A stretch of 64,000 nt of DNA from an uncultured Microbacterium sp. (lineage in GTDB: Bacteria > Actinomycetota > Actinomycetes > Actinomycetales > Microbacteriaceae). Under the pieces are notes generated by a model. It did not search any database. It was given only the letters and a program-made list of their open reading frames with translations, and was not told where the DNA came from. Made by a program: the position numbers and the translations under genes. The stretch spans positions 372,001 to 436,000 of the forward strand of contig NZ_CANLCY010000001.1 of the NCBI RefSeq assembly GCF_947489255.1. The letters run 5' to 3'. Positions 35,463-42,666 of this stretch are shown in pieces; the first letter of the stretch is position 1, and each line of letters opens with the position of its first letter.

Positions 35463-35720
35463 TCAGATCAGCGCGAGTTCGCGGAGCTTCGCCTCGACGT
35501 CGGCGTTCGACGGCTCGACGTGGTGGCTGGCGTCGGGGTAGACGACCACGGGGATGCTCGTGCGACCCGAGATCTCCTTGGCGACGTCGGCGGCGGCGGG
35601 GTCGGCCACGAGGTCGACGTATTCGTAGTCGATGCCGAGTTCGTCGAGCTGCTTCTTGGTGCGGATGCAATCACGGCACCAGTCGGCGCCGAACATACGG
35701 ATGGATGCGTCGGAGGACAT
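35463..35720 (-). CDS. glutaredoxin family protein (mycoredoxin-like)
   Basis: An 85-residue thioredoxin-fold protein with the redox motif Trp-Cys-Arg-Asp-Cys at residues 14-18 and the cis-Pro segment Thr-Ser-Ile-Pro-Val-Val-Val. The active site is C-R-D-C rather than the C-P-Y-C of glutaredoxins or C-G-Y-C of mycoredoxin-1, so partner specificity may differ. In actinomycetes such proteins reduce mycothiolated targets. First gene of the operon with the amidohydrolase and kynureninase. Confidence 0.9.
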   Translation of the reverse strand: MSSDASIRMFGADWCRDCIRTKKQLDELGIDYEYVDLVADPAAADVAKEISGRTSIPVVVYPDASHHVEPSNADVEAKLRELALI

Positions 35721-35789
35721 GGTTCCAGCGTACGCCGCCCCCGCTCGGCGGGCGCTGAGTACCCGCGCCCGAGGGCGGGCGGAGCGGCG

Positions 35790-36917
35790 TCAGGCCGTGA
35801 CTTCGTCTTCGAGGGGCTCGATGGCGTGCACGACCTTGCCGACACGGCTCTTCTTGGGCGCGTAGACCACGAGCGCGTGGAAGACGAAACGCACGACGAA
35901 GGCGGCGATCAGCGTGAGCGCGGCGGCGACGACGCTCTGGATGTGCGCCTGGCTGACCAGGACCCAGATGACCGGGATGCGCACGATGGCTTCGATGCCG
36001 TTGAAGGTGAACGACTTGATGAACCGGTGTCGCATGAGCCCGGACTCCGCGCGCATGTCGGCGAAAACGAGGTACTCGAGGGCGAGGAAGTTCGCGACGA
36101 TGGTCACGACGCTCGCGATCACCGCAGCGATGATGTACTGCACGCCGACGGCCTGCAGCGCCCCCATGATCAGCAGGTTGGCGACGGCGCCGAGACCGCC
36201 CACGAGTGCGAAGGCCGACATGCGGCCGAAGCGCAGCATCGTGAGCTGGGTGAGGAAGCGCATGCCCTGGCTGAACGACGCCTTGGACTCGCCGGCGAAG
36301 CGGGGAGCGAAGGAGAAGGGCACCTCGGCGACGCGCATCTGCTTGCGCGCGAGGATCTCGAGCAGGATCTTGAAGCCGCGCGGCTGGAGGGTCTCGACCT
36401 CGAGCGAGCGGCGGTCGACGAGGAAGAAGCCCGTCATCGGGTCGGAGCAGTTGTGCAGCTTCTTCGGGAACATCGCCTTCGTGAGCAGCGTGGACGCCCG
36501 CGACACCGTGGTGCGCACGGCGTTGGCGAGGCCGTCCGACGTGCCGCCGGCGATGTACCGGGATGCCACGACCACGTCGGCGTCGCCCATCTCGGCGCGC
36601 GCGAGCAGCTCGGCGATCACCTCGGGCGGGTGCTGCAGGTCGCCGTCCATGACGACGCAGAAGTCGGACACCGCGGCCTTGATGCCCTCGACCACGGCGC
36701 CGCCGAGGCCACCGACGGGCTCGTCGCGGTGGATGAGGCGCACGGGGACGTCGGAGGTCGCCGCGACGGCCCGGATGATGTCGGGGGTGTCGTCGCGGGA
36801 GTCGTCGACGAAGATGATCTCCACGTCACGACCGAGCAGGGCGTCCGTCGTGCGACGAACGAGCTCGGCGACGTTCGGACCCTCATTGAAGGTCGGAACG
36901 ATGACGGAAATATCCAT
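35790..36917 (-). CDS. GT2 glycosyltransferase fused to a GtrA membrane domain
   Basis: A 375-residue protein. Residues 1-225 are a family 2 glycosyltransferase of the polyprenol-phosphate sugar transferase type: Val-Pro-Thr-Phe-Asn-Glu, Val-Asp-Asp-Ser, and the catalytic Met-Asp-Gly-Asp-Leu-Gln-His-Pro-Pro-Glu. Residues 235-360 hold four hydrophobic helices of the GtrA-like flippase/partner domain. Fusions of this kind make and may flip polyprenyl-phosphate-linked hexoses for cell-envelope glycans. ATG 36917, with an upstream region carrying a TACGCT-type -10 box and a small palindrome. Confidence 0.93.
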   Translation of the reverse strand: MDISVIVPTFNEGPNVAELVRRTTDALLGRDVEIIFVDDSRDDTPDIIRAVAATSDVPVRLIHRDEPVGGLGGAVVEGIKAAVSDFCVVMDGDLQHPPEVIAELLARAEMGDADVVVASRYIAGGTSDGLANAVRTTVSRASTLLTKAMFPKKLHNCSDPMTGFFLVDRRSLEVETLQPRGFKILLEILARKQMRVAEVPFSFAPRFAGESKASFSQGMRFLTQLTMLRFGRMSAFALVGGLGAVANLLIMGALQAVGVQYIIAAVIASVVTIVANFLALEYLVFADMRAESGLMRHRFIKSFTFNGIEAIVRIPVIWVLVSQAHIQSVVAAALTLIAAFVVRFVFHALVVYAPKKSRVGKVVHAIEPLEDEVTA

Positions 36918-36938
36918 GTGTGCTCGCGTTTTCTCGGT

Positions 36939-36986
36939 AAGTCAGAAGTACACAGCGTAGACCGGCCGACGCGTGCCCAAATTGGG
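36939..36986 (-). promoter_or_regulatory. putative promoter region of the GT2 gene with CCCAA-A-TTGGG palindrome
   Basis: On the minus strand TTGGGC is followed after about 15 bases by TACGCT. The 11-bp palindrome CCCAAATTGGG (36976-36986) overlaps the -35 position. Weak evidence. Confidence 0.35.
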
Positions 36987-37076
36987 ATTGTGGAGGAGTT
37001 ACCTGGGAGCTAGCGGGTGTTCACCCCAGTGTCCGTCCAGAAACCGCCCGTCACCGGCGTGATAACGCGGCGGAGC

Positions 37077-38237
37077 TCAGCCGATCTCCGCTTTCAGGTC
37101 GTCGACCGTCATGCCGTAGTTGACGCGGATGACCGGGAGGGCCAGCTTATCGGTGCCGATGCGGACGTACCCGGGCTCGATGGTGCGCCCCAGCTCGAAG
37201 CCGGCTCGGCGCACGCCCTCCTTGGTCGTGTCGTTGTAGTGGCCGAACGGATAGGCGACGACCTCCTTCGCCCCGAGGATCTGCGCGGACTGCTCGAGAT
37301 CGGCGGCGATCGTGTCGGCGTCGTCGTTGACCATGCGTCCCTTGCCGTTGGCGCCCGCGCGGTGCATGTCGTACGTGTGCGAACGCTGCAGCACGAAGCC
37401 GTTGGGCGTCGGCTCGGTGCGCGACGACGTGATGACGAACGACGTCGTGAGCAGATGCCGGGCATCGACGATCGGGGCGGCGAGCTCGAGCCACGACGAG
37501 TCGGCGTCGTCATCGGTGATGATGACCGAATGCTTCGGCAGGAAGAGCCTCCCGTCGATGAACGCGCTCAGCTCGTCCCACGTCGGCAGGTAGAAGCCCG
37601 ATTCCTGGATGTGGGCCATCTGCGCATCGAAATCCCCGATGTAGGCGTAGTTGCCGCGCAGCCAGCCGTCCTCCCCCTCCGGCTTCTGGGTGAACTGGTG
37701 GTACATGAGGATCGGGATGCCGGCATCCTCCGCGGCATTCGCCTCCGGGGTCGTCCACCCGGCGTGCAGCACCTGCTCGCGACCCGTGCAGCTGACGAGG
37801 TCGGCGCCGTTGACGCGGGCGGACAGGGTGAGCGCCTGGGCGTCGGCGACGGTGGGGTACCACCCCGCGAAGACGCGCCCCTCGGCCCGGGGGAGGGGCA
37901 GGGCCGCGTATCGCACCCCCCGCGTCTGGAGTTCGGGGTCGAGGGCGATCCCGTCGCCGGCGAACGACACCGCGCACGCATTCGGATCGCTCGTCGTCGC
38001 CAGCAGCCGCTCGGCGGCGGTCAGAGGCGTCGGAGTCGGAGTGGGGGTGGGCGTGGGCGAGCTCGTCGGCGTTCCGCTCGCAGCGGTCGTCTCGTCCACC
38101 GCGGCGGGACCGCGGGTGAGGGCGAAGGCGGTGACCGCCCCGGCGATCAGGGCGACGGCGACCGTCGCGACGAGGGTGCGCCGCGCGCGGACGCGTCGAC
38201 TGGCGCGCCGGCGGCGGGCGGCTCGGGTGGTCGTCAT
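37077..38237 (-). CDS. secreted or anchored polysaccharide deacetylase
   Basis: A 386-residue protein. A basic N-terminus and hydrophobic helix (about 18-42) form a signal anchor, then a Thr-Pro repeat linker (about 55-70). The catalytic domain of the NodB/CE4 fold covers about 150-386: Ile-Leu-Met-Tyr-His-Gln-Phe, Thr-Asp-Asp-Asp-Ala-Asp (instead of the usual Thr-Phe-Asp-Asp-Gly), Ser-His-Thr-Tyr-Asp-Met-His and Tyr-Pro-Phe-Gly-His-Tyr. Metal ligands Asp/His/His are thus present. It probably removes acetyl groups from a wall or capsule polymer. Start ATG 38237. Neighbour of the glycosyltransferase, consistent with envelope glycan work. Confidence 0.88.
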   Translation of the reverse strand: MTTTRAARRRRASRRVRARRTLVATVAVALIAGAVTAFALTRGPAAVDETTAASGTPTSSPTPTPTPTPTPLTAAERLLATTSDPNACAVSFAGDGIALDPELQTRGVRYAALPLPRAEGRVFAGWYPTVADAQALTLSARVNGADLVSCTGREQVLHAGWTTPEANAAEDAGIPILMYHQFTQKPEGEDGWLRGNYAYIGDFDAQMAHIQESGFYLPTWDELSAFIDGRLFLPKHSVIITDDDADSSWLELAAPIVDARHLLTTSFVITSSRTEPTPNGFVLQRSHTYDMHRAGANGKGRMVNDDADTIAADLEQSAQILGAKEVVAYPFGHYNDTTKEGVRRAGFELGRTIEPGYVRIGTDKLALPVIRVNYGMTVDDLKAEIG

Positions 38238-38343
38238 GGTGCCTCGGGGTCGGGTGGGGCGGCTCGCCGCGATCCTAGCGGGACGATTCGCGCGCGCCCG
38301 GGACCCATCGCGTCGCGACGCATCGGCGCGAGAGGATGGGGGA

Positions 38344-39300
38344 ATGATCCGCATCGGCATCGTCGGCACCAGCAGCATCTCCGAACGCTTCGCCGAGGCG
38401 GTGGGCGTGGTCGACGGCATGGTCGTCTCGCGCGTGGCCTCCCGCGACGCCGACCGGGCGCGCGCCTTCGCCGACGCCATCGGCGCCCCCGGCATCGCGG
38501 TCGGTCTCGACGACCTCCTCGCCGCGCCCGACGTGGATGCCGTCTACCTCGCCAGCCCCAACTCGGTGCACGCGGAGCAGATCTCCGCGGCCGTGGATGC
38601 CGGCATCCCGACGCTCGTCGAGAAACCGGCGGTGCTGTCGGCTGCCGACTGGGACGCCGCGGTGGGTCACGCTCGCTCCCGGGGCGTGGTGCTGCTCGAG
38701 GCGATGCGCACCGCCTACGACCCCGGGCTGGCGGCTGTGCGCGATCTCCTGCCTCGCCTCGGCGCCGTGCGGCGGGTCTCGCTGCGCTACGAGAAGAGGT
38801 CGGCGCGGTACGACCACGTCCTGGCGGGGGAGCAGACGAACATCTTCGACCCCTCGCTCGGCGGCAGCGCGCTGCGCGACCTGGGCGTCTACCCGCTGCA
38901 CGCCCTGGTGCGGCTGTTCGGCGAGCCGCGATCAATCCGGGGAGCGCGCGTGGGCATCGCCTCCGGCACCGACGGTCTCGGCAGCGCGCTCGCCGTCTAC
39001 GACGGATTCGTCGCCGACGTCGCCTGGTCGAAGATCACCGACACGGCCCTGCCGAGCGAGATCCAGGGCGAGGACGGCTCGCTCGCGATCGACGCCATCG
39101 ACGCGCCGCGGCGGCTCACCCTGACGCCGCGCGGTCAGGCGCCCTCCGTGATCGAGGTCGATGCCCCGGGCAATCCGATGGTGGGAGAGGTCGAGCGTCT
39201 GCGACAGGCGGTCGAGGGGGCCGACATCGTCGGCGACCAGGACCTCACCGCGATGACGCTGCGCCTCGTCGACGAGGTGCTCGCGGTCCCCCTCGCGTAG
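38344..39300 (+). CDS. Gfo/Idh/MocA family oxidoreductase
   Basis: A 318-residue NAD(P)-dependent oxidoreductase. The Rossmann domain starts Ile-Gly-Ile-Val-Gly-Thr-Ser-Ser-Ile-Ser and contains Ala-Ser-Pro-Asn-Ser-x-His and the family motif Glu-Lys-Pro (Val-Glu-Lys-Pro-Ala-Val) with the catalytic Lys. The C-terminal domain (about 125-318) is the substrate-binding alpha/beta sheet. Sugar or inositol-type substrates are usual; none can be specified. ATG 38344 lies 6 bases after a weak -10-like GAGGAT, so the message may be leaderless. Confidence 0.92.
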   Translation: MIRIGIVGTSSISERFAEAVGVVDGMVVSRVASRDADRARAFADAIGAPGIAVGLDDLLAAPDVDAVYLASPNSVHAEQISAAVDAGIPTLVEKPAVLSAADWDAAVGHARSRGVVLLEAMRTAYDPGLAAVRDLLPRLGAVRRVSLRYEKRSARYDHVLAGEQTNIFDPSLGGSALRDLGVYPLHALVRLFGEPRSIRGARVGIASGTDGLGSALAVYDGFVADVAWSKITDTALPSEIQGEDGSLAIDAIDAPRRLTLTPRGQAPSVIEVDAPGNPMVGEVERLRQAVEGADIVGDQDLTAMTLRLVDEVLAVPLA

Positions 39301-39371
39301 CCGGGACGGCACGTAGCCCGGGACGGCACGGAGTTCACCTGTCGTTTCCCCCGTCTTGAGAGGGTCGACGG

Positions 39372-40565
39372 ATGCAGAGGACCGGGACCGCGACCGAGGT
39401 CTTCCTCGCGTTCCTGAGATTGGGGCTGACCTCCTTCGGCGGCCCCGTCGCCCACCTGGGGTACTTCCGCGATGACCTCGTCGTCCGCCGCCGGTGGATG
39501 GACGACCGGGGCTATGCCGACCTCGTCGCCCTGTGCCAGTTCCTCCCCGGGCCGGCCTCCAGCCAGGTCGGTTTCGCGATGGGGCTGCAGCGCGCGGGCG
39601 TGCTCGGGGCGCTCGCCGCCTTCGCGGCCTTCACCCTGCCCTCGGCGGTGCTTCTCGTCGCCTTCGCCGGCGGTGCGGCCGCGCTGGGCGGAGTCGTCGG
39701 CGACGGCATCCTGTCGGGATTGAAGATCGTGGCTGTGGCGATCGTCGCGCACGCCGTGTGGGGCATGGCGCGCTCCCTCACCCCCGACGCGCCGCGCGCG
39801 GGCATCGCGGTGGTCGCCCTCGCCCTGGCGCTGCTGCTGCCCGCCGCCCCGGGTCAACTCGCCGCCCTCGCGATCGGGGCGGTGGCCGGTGTCGTCGTGC
39901 TGCGCGGGACCGACGAGGCCGACGCGGTGCCGTCACCGTCGTTCGGCGTACGGAAGAGCGCGGCGGTCGCGTGCCTCGCGCTCTTCGTCGGCGGGCTGGT
40001 GGCGCTGCCGCTGCTCGCCGCCCTCACGGGATCGAGCAGCGTCTCCCTCGTCGACGCCTTCTACCGTGCGGGTGCGCTCGTGTTCGGTGGCGGACACGTC
40101 GTACTCCCCCTCCTCCAGGCGGGCGTGGTGCAGACGGGCTGGGTCTCACCCGAGTCCTTCCTCACCGGGTACGCCGCCGCCCAAGCCGTGCCGGGGCCGC
40201 TCTTCACCTTCGCGGCGTACCTCGGCTCCGTCTCGGAGGCCGGGCCCGGTGGCATCCTCGGGGCCGCGCTCGCGCTCGGCGCGATCTTCCTCCCCGGTTT
40301 CCTGATGCTCGTCGGTGCTCTTCCGTTCTGGGATGCCGTGCGCACACGGCCGCGCGTGCGTGCGGCCATGCGCGGGGCGAACGCGGCCGTGGTCGGCATC
40401 CTGGGCGCGGCGCTGTACACCCCCGTGTTCACGACCGCGATCACGGGACCCGGGTCGCTCGTGCTCGCCGCGGTGGGCTTCGTCCTTCTGACGGCGTTCC
40501 GGACTCCCGCGTGGGCGGTCGTGCTCGTCGGAGCCGCGGGTGGGATCGTGCTGAGCCTGGTGTGA
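39372..40565 (+). CDS. chrA: chromate transporter, two-domain CHR family
   Basis: A 397-residue membrane protein with two homologous halves of about 190 residues, each with five to six hydrophobic helices. The first half has the CHR motif Ser-Phe-Gly-Gly-Pro-Val-Ala-His-Leu and Phe-Leu-Pro-Gly-Pro-Ala-Ser; the second has Val-Phe-Gly-Gly-Gly-His-Val-Val-Leu-Pro and Ala-Val-Pro-Gly-Pro. Family members export chromate, or less often transport sulfate. No chromate regulator (ChrB) or reductase adjoins, so its natural substrate is open. Preceded by a GAGAGGG ribosome binding site. Confidence 0.92.
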   Translation: MQRTGTATEVFLAFLRLGLTSFGGPVAHLGYFRDDLVVRRRWMDDRGYADLVALCQFLPGPASSQVGFAMGLQRAGVLGALAAFAAFTLPSAVLLVAFAGGAAALGGVVGDGILSGLKIVAVAIVAHAVWGMARSLTPDAPRAGIAVVALALALLLPAAPGQLAALAIGAVAGVVVLRGTDEADAVPSPSFGVRKSAAVACLALFVGGLVALPLLAALTGSSSVSLVDAFYRAGALVFGGGHVVLPLLQAGVVQTGWVSPESFLTGYAAAQAVPGPLFTFAAYLGSVSEAGPGGILGAALALGAIFLPGFLMLVGALPFWDAVRTRPRVRAAMRGANAAVVGILGAALYTPVFTTAITGPGSLVLAAVGFVLLTAFRTPAWAVVLVGAAGGIVLSLV

Positions 40566-40592
40566 GCCGGCGCCCACGGCGCAGGGGACGCA

Positions 40593-40690
40593 GCGTGCAC
40601 AGCGCAGGAGATCCGGCGCCGCCTCCGCCGTCGTCCGCGGGATTCCGGGTATCGCGTCAGGCGGCGCCGCCGTTCTTCCTGCGTGAGGCA
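40593..40690. repeat. nested inverted repeat downstream of chrA
   Basis: GGCGCCGCCT (40615-40624) and AGGCGGCGCC (40659-40668) are a perfect 10-bp inverted repeat; outside them GCGCAGGA (from 40602) and TCCTGCGT (about 40677-40684) also pair, with one mismatch. It could serve as a terminator or be a REP-type palindrome. Confidence 0.6.
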
Positions 40691-40819
40691 CCGCCGCTCC
40701 GCCGCGACCTCGACACCCGCGGCATCCTGAGACTCGTCTCCACGGTGCGTGACACCGGGTGTCGGCGGTGCCAGGATGAGCGCACGGCGACGCCGCCGGT
40801 GTTTTCGAGGGAGAGAACC

Positions 40820-42403
40820 GTGTTCCAGAGCCCCTACCCGCCCGTCGAGATCCCCGACCAGAGCATCTACGACTACCTGTTCGGCTCACTCGCCGACGGC
40901 GACCTCGATCGGGTGGCGCTGGTGGACCCGGCCAGCGGCGCCGAGACCACCTACCGCGCGCTGCGCGCACAGGTCGACGCCTTCGCGGGAGCGCTCGCCG
41001 CGCGCGGCGTCGGCACCGACACCGTCGTCGCGATGCTCTGCCCGAACGTCCCCGCCTTCGCGACGGTGTTCCACGGCATCCTGAGGCTCGGGGCGGCCAT
41101 CACCACCATCAACTCCCTCTACACCGCGCACGAGATCGAGAACCAGCTGCGCGATGCCGAGGCCACCTGGCTCGTGACCGTGTCGCCGCTGCTGCCGCAG
41201 GCGGCGCAGGCCGCGGCGGCCGTCGGCATCCCCGATGAGCGGATCATCGTGCTCGACGGCGCCGAGGGGCACCCCGACCTGCGGTCGCTGCTGAGCGAGG
41301 GCAGGACCCCGCCCGAGGTGTCGTTCGATCCCGCCACCCACGTCGCCGTGCTCCCGTACTCCTCGGGGACCACCGGTGTGCCCAAGGGAGTGATGCTGTC
41401 GCACCGCAACCTCGTGGCGAACGTGCACCAGTGCCGACCGATCATCGAGATCTCGCCCGACGATCGGGTGCTCGCGGTGCTGCCCTTCTTCCACATCTAC
41501 GGCATGACGGTGCTGTTGAACCTCGCGCTGCGCCAGCGGGCGACGCTGGTCACGATGCCCCGCTTCGACCTGATGGAGTTCCTCCGTGTCGTGCAGGACC
41601 ACCGCTGCACCTTCCTGTTTATCGCACCGCCCATCGCGGTCGCCCTGGCCAAGCACCCCGCCGTCGATCAGTTCGACCTCTCCCGCGTGCACAGCGTGTT
41701 CTCCGGAGCCGCTCCGCTCGACGGCGAGACCGCGGAGACCGCCGGCCGGCGCATCGGCGCGCGCTTCTTCCAGGGCTACGGCATGAGCGAGTTGAGCCCC
41801 GTCTCGCACGCCATCCCCGCCGACTCCGATTTCCCGGTCAGTTCGGTGGGCGTGCTCATCCCGGGCTGCGACGCCAAGCTGGTCGACCCCGAGACCGGGG
41901 CCGAGCTCGAGGAGCACGGCGACGACGGCCTGACCGCGCCGGGGGAGATCTGGGTGCGGGGCCCCAACGTGATGCTCGGCTACCTCAACCGCCCCGACGC
42001 CACGGCCGAGACCCTCGACGCCGACGGGTTCCTGCACACCGGCGACATCGGCGTGCACCACGTCGACGGCTACTTCACGATCGTCGACCGGTTGAAGGAG
42101 CTCATCAAATACCACGGCTACCAGATCGCCCCGGCCGAGCTCGAGGCGCTGCTGCTGTCGCATCCGAAGATCCAGGATGCCGCCGTGATCGGCGTGCGCG
42201 GCGACGACGGGGAGGAGATCCCCAAGGCGTTCGTCGTGATGGCACCGGATGCCGGCCTCACGGCGGAGGACGTCATGGCGTTCGTCGCGGGCCAGGTCGC
42301 TCCCCACAAGAAGGTGCGGCGGGTGGAGTTCATCGACGTGGTGCCGAAATCGACGTCGGGCAAGATCCTGCGGAAGGATCTGCGCGCGCGCGAAGCCGTG
42401 TGA
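40820..42403 (+). CDS. AMP-dependent acyl-CoA synthetase (4-coumarate-CoA ligase type)
   Basis: A 527-residue ANL-superfamily enzyme. Motifs: A3 Tyr-Ser-Ser-Gly-Thr-Thr-Gly-Val-Pro-Lys-Gly, A5 Gly-Tyr-Gly-Met-Ser-Glu, A7 Thr-Gly-Asp-Ile-Gly, A8 Asp-Arg-Leu-Lys-Glu-Leu-Ile-Lys-Tyr-His-Gly-Tyr-Gln-Ile, and A10 Pro-Lys-Ser-x-Ser-Gly-Lys-Ile-Leu-Arg-Lys with the adenylation Lys. It activates a carboxylic acid to its CoA thioester with ATP; overall pattern is closest to aryl/medium-chain acid ligases. GTG 40820 follows GAGGGAGAG. May feed the acyl-CoA oxidase elsewhere in the window, but there is no operon link. Confidence 0.95.
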   Translation: MFQSPYPPVEIPDQSIYDYLFGSLADGDLDRVALVDPASGAETTYRALRAQVDAFAGALAARGVGTDTVVAMLCPNVPAFATVFHGILRLGAAITTINSLYTAHEIENQLRDAEATWLVTVSPLLPQAAQAAAAVGIPDERIIVLDGAEGHPDLRSLLSEGRTPPEVSFDPATHVAVLPYSSGTTGVPKGVMLSHRNLVANVHQCRPIIEISPDDRVLAVLPFFHIYGMTVLLNLALRQRATLVTMPRFDLMEFLRVVQDHRCTFLFIAPPIAVALAKHPAVDQFDLSRVHSVFSGAAPLDGETAETAGRRIGARFFQGYGMSELSPVSHAIPADSDFPVSSVGVLIPGCDAKLVDPETGAELEEHGDDGLTAPGEIWVRGPNVMLGYLNRPDATAETLDADGFLHTGDIGVHHVDGYFTIVDRLKELIKYHGYQIAPAELEALLLSHPKIQDAAVIGVRGDDGEEIPKAFVVMAPDAGLTAEDVMAFVAGQVAPHKKVRRVEFIDVVPKSTSGKILRKDLRAREAV

Positions 42404-42468
42404 CCCCGGCCCGTCCCCGCGGCGGGGCGAGGCCGCAGGACTGCCGCCCTCGGTCGGCATCCCTGCAT

Positions 42469-42547
42469 CCCCCTCGTCCCACTTATGGCGGTGCATGTCC
42501 CGCTCGTGGTGGGTGCGAAGCGCGCTCACACACCACAAGTGGGACAT
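42469..42547. repeat. 79-bp miniature inverted-repeat element, copy 2
   Basis: Identical length to the copy at 30174; first 33 bases identical, last 11 (AAGTGGGACAT) identical, middle unrelated. Terminal inverted repeat GTCCCACTTATGG / CCACAAGTGGGAC matches at 12 of 13 positions. Confidence 0.85.
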
Positions 42548-42618
42548 GGATGCCGGGCCGCCGACGTCTCGCCGCGGTGCGGGCCCGCGCGAGGGGCGGC
42601 GACCGCAGCCACAGGGAC

Positions 42619-42659
42619 GACGAAGGGCGGGGCGTCTTCCGACGGCCCCGCCCTTCGTC
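42619..42659. terminator. bidirectional terminator between the acyl-CoA ligase and DHA2 genes
   Basis: Perfect 15-bp stem GACGAAGGGCGGGGC (42619-42633) with its complement (42645-42659), 11-base loop, between two convergent genes, 7 bases past the stop of the leftward one. Confidence 0.88.
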
Positions 42660-42666
42660 ATTGCGG

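Noticed and set aside
33258..38237. Secondary-metabolite cluster around kynureninase, glycosyltransferase and deacetylase
   Set aside because: The genes belong to different small operons with their own promoters, and no core synthase (PKS, NRPS, RiPP) is present.
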